Assembly (NCBI GenBank): GCA_004335835.1
Contig: RWJK01000510.1
Span: forward strand, 2,380-66,379
Direction of reading: 5' to 3'
DNA: 64,000 nucleotides
Source: Scenedesmus sp. ARA3
Taxonomy: Eukaryota; Chlorophyta; Chlorophyceae; Sphaeropleales; Scenedesmaceae
Shown: in pieces, positions 58,973 through 64,000 of the stretch
How the letters are laid out: each line of letters opens with the position of its first letter
Numbering within the stretch: the stretch's first letter is position 1
Translations under genes and position numbers: made by a program
Notes under the pieces: generated by a model
The model's database searches: none
What the model was told of the DNA's origin: nothing
Seen by the model: the letters and a program-made list of their open reading frames with translations, nothing else

Positions 58973-61900
58973 CTACTGCAGCGCAGCATTCTGCAGCGCG
59001 CGTGCGCCGTGCTTGGCCAGGTATCGCTCCCAGCGCCTGTGGTCCAGCCCAGACAGCTTGTCCAGCTGGCCCACCAGTGTGAGGTAATGCATCAAATGCA
59101 GCAGCTCCTGGTCCAGGTGGCGCGTGAGGTGGGCCTTCTTGAAGGGGCGGATGACCAGGCCGTTCTGCTTGTTCATGATGAAGTTGCGCCTGCAGCAGCA
59201 GCAGCGGCAGCAGCAGCAGCAGCGGCAGCAGCAGCAGCAGTCATAGGGTGGTTGCTGGTTTTGAATTGGCTGAGCTGCCAGGTTTGGCGATTTCACAGCA
59301 TGTGCTCTCATACAAATGGTGCACAACTCTGCCATTGAGTAAGTGAGGCTGTGCAGCCTTACACCACTGCCACAGCCTCACCGTAGGTCGTCCAGCATGA
59401 CAGTGTTGTCCTCATCATACTCATCAAACTTGGCCCAGATGAACTGCAGCAGTTTGGGCACACAGCAGGGCGCAGCAGGCAAAGTCGTGACACGTGCATG
59501 TGCTCAGGCCAGCCCGACCCGCAACAGGCATGCAGCCGCACACACAACCTGGCAGCACGCGCGTTACGTGTGTGCAGTAGCAGCACGTGGCGCAGGGTGC
59601 ACTGCCACACACCAAATGACGCCAAGCAGCTCACCTGCAGTGGCTTGCAGTCAAACACCCCATACTTCTCTGTCTGCACAGTCACCATGGCCTGCAGCAC
59701 GTGGCAGCAGACAGCAGCAAGCAGCAGCGAAATGGCACAGCAATTCATGCGACCATCACGCACACACTCCCCAAGCCAGCTCACAGCGTTTGACTAGTAT
59801 TGAAAGTGAGTGTGCTGAATCACATGTGCAAAAAGCTGCTGCGCCTGCGCTGAGGTGGGCAGGGCGGCAGCTGACCTCCTGCCGGCCGTCTAAACCATGC
59901 TGCTGCCTTGCTGCTGTTGATGCGGCCCACAACGCTGCACTGCCGCGTGTGATGCTGCTGCCGCTGCCGCCACTGCTGCTGCTGCTGCGGCGGCTCACCT
60001 TGTGGTCCAGCATGCACACAAACTTGTACTGCGGGTGGCTCAGGCAGCCCAGCTCACGCATCTTGACCTGCGGGGTGCAGCGTGTAGGGTTGAGGGCGTA
60101 GATGAGGCGGCACAGGACGCACCATGCATGCGATCTGTTGAACAGCATGAGGTGATCTGGGTCCCTTGCCTGCCTACCTGGCTGCCAGGCTTGGAGGCAC
60201 ATGCATCAAATATGTGATAGGAAGAAGGCAGCCCACACGCAGTACCGTTGGTATGCTGTGCCGTCAAGCAGAAATGTGCCGCCTCACCTCCACCCACTTC
60301 ATGTTGGTGGCTGACCAGATGATGATGTCGTAGAACTCATAGCAGGCAGACAGGAACTCGTGCAGGTAGGGCCGCGCCAGCTCGTCAGGCCGCTCCGCGC
60401 TGCTGTTGAGGTCAAACAGCGTGTAGTCGATATCCAGCACCAGGCACTTCTTGCCTGCGAATGCAGGCAGACACAAACACACATACAGGCGCAAGGGCTG
60501 TGTCAGCAGCATGTGCTGTTGAGGTCGAACATTGTATAGTCAATGTCCAGCACCAGGCACTTCTTGCCTGCAAATGCAGGCAGACATGTGCAAGCGTATA
60601 AACGGGCGCGCAAGCGCTGCTGTTGACGTCGAACAGCGTGGAGTTGATGTCAGCGCCAGGCATGTCTTGCTGGACTGGTTGCACACACCCCGGCGCGCAC
60701 CCCATGCACACACAAACACGTCAGTAAGCAGCAACCAACAAGCAGCTAAGCACACCAGTAAGCACAAGTTGGTGTTTGGTGTGTGGCACATTTGCTTGGC
60801 TACATGGCAGACTGCCATTTTGTCACTAAGTGCCTGCAAGCAACGCACACTAACAATTGCTGCAGCCCAGTGCACACCTGGCCGTGGCGGGTGCATGATC
60901 TTGACCTCTGTGCTGGCGATGCGCCGCTGCAGCTTCTCCTGCACCTCAGGCTTGTCCTTCACCTGCAGCAGCAGCAGCAGCAGCAGCCACCTCATGAGCT
61001 GTACAACAGGTGACCTGTAACAGTAGGCAACACCCCAGCTCTGCATCTGACCGCATGCATGCTTGCTAGGCTGTCAGTGGCATCCTGCGTACCTGCCTGC
61101 CAGCATGCAAGTGGCGCGGACAGTGCTGCCTGCGCTGCATTACGTGCTGCGCATGGTGTGCTCACCATCAACTGCACTACCTATCATGCCTGGCTAGGCC
61201 TCTGCTGCTGCTGTGCCACAAGATGCACATGTGCTGCAACCTGTTGAAACACACACTGCACATGCCGCCAGCTCAGCGCTGCTGCAGCACAGCCGCACCT
61301 GCAGCGCTGCCTCCTCCTCCGCGCCTATGTCAAAGTCGTCCTGCACCTCAGGCGCTGCCAGCGCCTCTGCATGTGCCTGCTGGATCACTGCCTCAGGCTG
61401 ACCCATCATCATCACCTGCAGCAGTTGTCCACATAAGGCAGGCGTGTGGTGGTTTAAAAGAGGTGGGCGGGCTGCCTGTTGCTTGTGCAGCGGCATTGCT
61501 TGACGCTGAACTGCTTTCTTGATGAACTGCATGTTGAATTACAGGCACGGTTGTGATTTGGCAGGAACGGCATTCACAAACGCTGCCAGTTCGCTGTGCA
61601 GGCTGCAAGTTGTGCACCTTTGTGTTGGGTTTGATTGCCAGGTCAGCAATGGCTGCCTCGTCTGTTGCCATCTTTCCATCCTTGGTCTTAAGCCCCAGCA
61701 GCTTCTGCCTCTTGGGGTCAACCTGCGCACATGCATGCAGAGTAAGACAAGCAGCATCCCACCTCAAACAGCTGCTGGTGGCAGTACAGGCACATGCTTG
61801 AAGTAAATGCTGCTGTGGGTATTGCTGGGCAAATGCTGCTGGAACTGTACGGCACCGGTGCACACGAGGTGCATGGGCATATGTATTGTGGTGCATGATC

Positions 61901-62191
61901 ATGCCTGTTGAGGTCCATGCAAACAGTTGCGTATGAAACGGACAGTTGGTGCCATTGCCATGTGCTGCGCTGCTGCTGCAACTGTCTCAACTGCCAATGG
62001 TCAATCACCCGGCAACATTGACATGCCAATCTGCTGGTCAACCAGCAATATTGTTCATGCTATGCTGCTGTCATGGTGCAACGCACTGCTGTTTTCTCCT
62101 GCAGCACCCTCTTGAGGTTGGCAACTGTATCGCTCTCCGGTAGCTCTACTTCGTACTCCTTGCCTGACCACTTCACTACTATTTGAGGCAT
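58973..62191 (-). CDS. UBLCP1: Ubiquitin-like domain CTD phosphatase (nuclear proteasome phosphatase)
   Basis: Nine exons, all in frame, 327 residues (about the usual family length): 62087-62191, 61618-61722, 61299-61415, 60878-60962, 60288-60454, 59999-60067, 59635-59691, 59382-59443, 58973-59189. Residues 1-77 are the ubiquitin-like domain ([47 protein letters not shown]), which binds proteasome subunit Rpn1. The HAD phosphatase starts with the catalytic LDIDYT at 144-149 (nucleophile Asp145, acid/base Asp147). Next come [39 protein letters not shown] and the metal-binding VMLDDLR at 250-256. The C-terminus has [12 protein letters not shown] and [10 protein letters not shown], both hallmarks of UBLCP1. 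It dephosphorylates the 19S proteasome base in the nucleus. Intron 4 contains decoy copies of the catalytic exon. Confidence 0.97.
60515..60673. repeat. Decoy copies of the UBLCP1 catalytic motif
   Basis: Two extra copies of the start of the HAD exon sit in intron 4. The first (60515-60590) keeps a CAG acceptor and reads [20 protein letters not shown], then stops after one more Cys. The second (60615-60673) is decayed ([14 protein letters not shown]) and lacks the full acceptor. The true exon is 60288-60454. Confidence 0.85.
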
Positions 62192-62642
62192 ATTGATTGC
62201 TCAATCTACCCAAGATGCAAGCAGATCCAGGAAACAGGCGTGTGTGCTTGATGTTCAGAAAAGCAGTCTTCAGCAGCAGTACTGGATGGAGCTCTGAAAG
62301 CACCACAGAGTACTGCCGCCTCTGCTGATGTAATGCTTTATGTTGAGTTGACGGCTTTGACAAAAAAGACAAACTGATCGCAGCGAATCGTCAGCAGGCA
62401 ACGAAATCAGCACTCAGTTCTCAAACGGGTGTTTTGCGTGACACTGTTCTGCTCTATGATACGGATTCGACGCCCGCCATGCCATCTTGCAGAACATTGA
62501 TTCTTGTTAGATATGAATGGGAGCATCACGTTTCAGTGCTGTGCACGATCATAAGCTTGCTGACTGGCGTGTATCAGTTGACAGCAAGCCAGCAGTACGC
62601 CTTAGATGTCACGTTGCATGAATTATTTTGATACAACTTCTA
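62192..62642. promoter_or_regulatory. Bidirectional promoter, UBLCP1 and B9D2-like
   Basis: 451 bases between the two divergent start codons, so promoters of both genes must lie here. A minus-side UBLCP1 leader and plus-side B9D2 leader are expected; no clear TATA box was identified. An open frame at 62434-62631 (plus) has no family signature and was not called. Confidence 0.5.
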
Positions 62643-64000
62643 ATGTCTAGGCGGGAGAGGTGGGCAAGCAGCAAGTGGACTGCAGTACCTTCCCGCCTTC
62701 AAATGCTGTTGCCAGCCTGATCGCTTGATGACACCTGAGGCCTGATTGCAGGGTGGCAGCGCCTGTAAACACTGCATCACCCATCACACAGCAATTTCAA
62801 AGCCCTTGGGATGCAGCTGTCGCCTCAGCATCACAGCCAATAGCCATTGAACAACAGCAGCATCAGCAGCAACCTGACGCTGAAACAGAGGTAGCACAGT
62901 TTGCTGCCTCGCCCTCGCCAGTTCCCGACAGCCCCAACAGCAGCAGGGGAGGCAGCCACGTTGACCAGGCAGGCGACAGGCCTGCAGAGCTGCAGCAAAG
63001 TGGCACTGTAGAACTGCTGGGGTCATCGAAGCAGCAGCCTGCAGCCTTGAAGGATGGCCACCCTCTGCTCAGGCAGCAACCCCGCAAAGTGAGAAAGTTC
63101 AAGATGCATGATGCTGTGGCAGACACAATACTGGTGGCGGTTTCCGTTGCTGTCCTTGGGCAGGTTGCGAGTGTTTGCTGCTTCTTGCAACCCTCGCCTG
63201 ACAAACAGTTTCAGGGTGTCAGGCCCACTAGCAGTGGCAGGTGGCGTCTAATTACGCTTGCACTGCCGTCTCTGCACCCTCTTGCAGACTGGCGAGCAGC
63301 GGCAGGTCAGGCACCGGCGCAAAGATGGCACAGCAGACATACATGTGATTGGCGAGATCACTGGCGCTGTGGGCTTTGGCGCTGAGCCACTGTACTGCAC
63401 GTGGCAGCTGGTGCATGATGAGCAGCTGTGGGCTGTTACAAAGGGCCTGGCAAAGGTGCGCAGGCAGTGCAGGAGCTGCACACAGCAGTAGGCGACACTG
63501 TTCCCTATTTAATGTCCAGCCTGCAATCCTCTGGCATGCCTGCAGTGGCTCGAGCTTGTCCTTAGCGGGACAGGAGTCCTTGACAGCAGCAGCCAGCCAG
63601 CAGCATACGCCTGTCGTCGGCTTTGCAGGACCATCTCCATGGCTCCATACCAAATCTTGCCACAGACTGCAAGCAGTAGAGCCTCTCTGCTGCTGCTGCT
63701 GCTGCTGCTTTGCAGGGCCGCACACATGCCTCCAGCCCGCTGCTGCCTGAGGATGGTGGGCTGTCTGGTGTGGTGTGGGAGGCGCCGCAGGACATAGCGC
63801 TAACCACCACCAGCAGCCAGCACTGGCCAGCGATTGTGTTCAAACTGTTCCACCGCAGCATATGGCTAAGCAGGTGAGAGGCGTTGGGGTCACAAGGTCC
63901 AGTCAGTCAGGCGCAACTGAGAAGGCAGTGGCGCAGCAGCTTGCATGATGAGCGAAAAAGCATCCTGCGCAGCCGCGCAAGCAAGAGGCCATCATGTATG
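62643..64000 (+). CDS. B9D2: B9-domain ciliary transition-zone protein (partial)
   Basis: Exons 62643-62659, 62752-63088, 63288-63455, 63716-63873; the gene continues past the window. The tiny first exon (MSRRER) joins exon 2 in phase. Exon 2 is a low-complexity leader (ASPITQQFQSPWDAAVASAS, QQQHQQQP) of about 110 residues that animal B9D2 lacks. The B9 domain begins ADIHVIGEITGAVGFGAEPL and continues YCTWQLVHDEQLWAVTKGLA, GRTHASSP, VVWEAPQDIALTTTSSQHWP, AIVFKLFHRSIW. It fits B9D2 best (xEVHVIGQIxGAxGF...CKW...GxTQ...HPID...GWP); B9D1 or MKS1 are less likely. B9D1, B9D2 and MKS1 form part of the MKS complex at the ciliary transition zone, which gates protein entry into flagella. Exon 4 ends at a phase-2 GTGAGA donor. 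The retained-intron reading through 63089 (VRKFKMHDAVADTILVAV) is an alternative. Confidence 0.7.

Overview
The window is nuclear DNA of a green alga, most likely a chlorophycean of the Sphaeropleales/Scenedesmaceae type; that placement is an inference. It rests on dense short introns with GT-AG borders, very heavy CAG/CTG triplet content read as poly-Ala, poly-Gln or poly-Ser, frequent TGCATGC words, a thylakoid-lumen precursor, and plant/algal-type eIF4B and mitochondrial bL27 genes. I built the gene models by hand from splice signals. Except where stated, every exon join keeps the reading frame.

Layout. 1-2,589 (-): Tudor-like nuclear protein, cut off at the window edge before a possible BRCT domain. 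3,877-7,594 (-): eIF4B-like RGG protein. 8,517-9,557 (+): mitochondrial ribosomal protein bL27, first exon unresolved. 10,421-14,911 (+): flavin monooxygenase, 10 exons. 16,203-23,079 (-): secreted 990-residue protein, 20 exons, with a jacalin-like lectin domain, a Pro-rich hinge, a Cys-rich region and a three-fold repeat I do not recognise. 24,355-25,586 (-): thylakoid-lumen protein. 26,911-40,868 (+): three ARM/HEAT-like helical-repeat genes in a row; the first and third are clear paralogues and the middle one is intronless. 43,075-about 55,115 (-): BAR-like protein of about 2,100 residues with coiled coil and low complexity. 56,382-56,906 (+): NAA20, the NatB catalytic subunit. 58,973-62,191 (-): UBLCP1, the nuclear proteasome phosphatase. 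62,643 to the window end (+): B9D2-like ciliary transition-zone protein, partial.

The genes do not form a pathway; this is ordinary eukaryotic gene order with several divergent promoter pairs (eIF4B/bL27, lumen protein/ARM, BAR/NAA20, UBLCP1/B9D2).

Two themes recur. First, sense-strand CTG triplet tracts sit next to 3' splice sites in many genes and seem to serve as the pyrimidine tract. Second, short tandem duplications have copied an exon edge, with its splice site, into the neighbouring intron or flank of at least four genes (FMO, UBLCP1, the BAR gene twice, and possibly eIF4B). This leaves decoy exons, including a copy of the UBLCP1 catalytic motif. The least familiar protein is the lectin-repeat protein at 16-23 kb.
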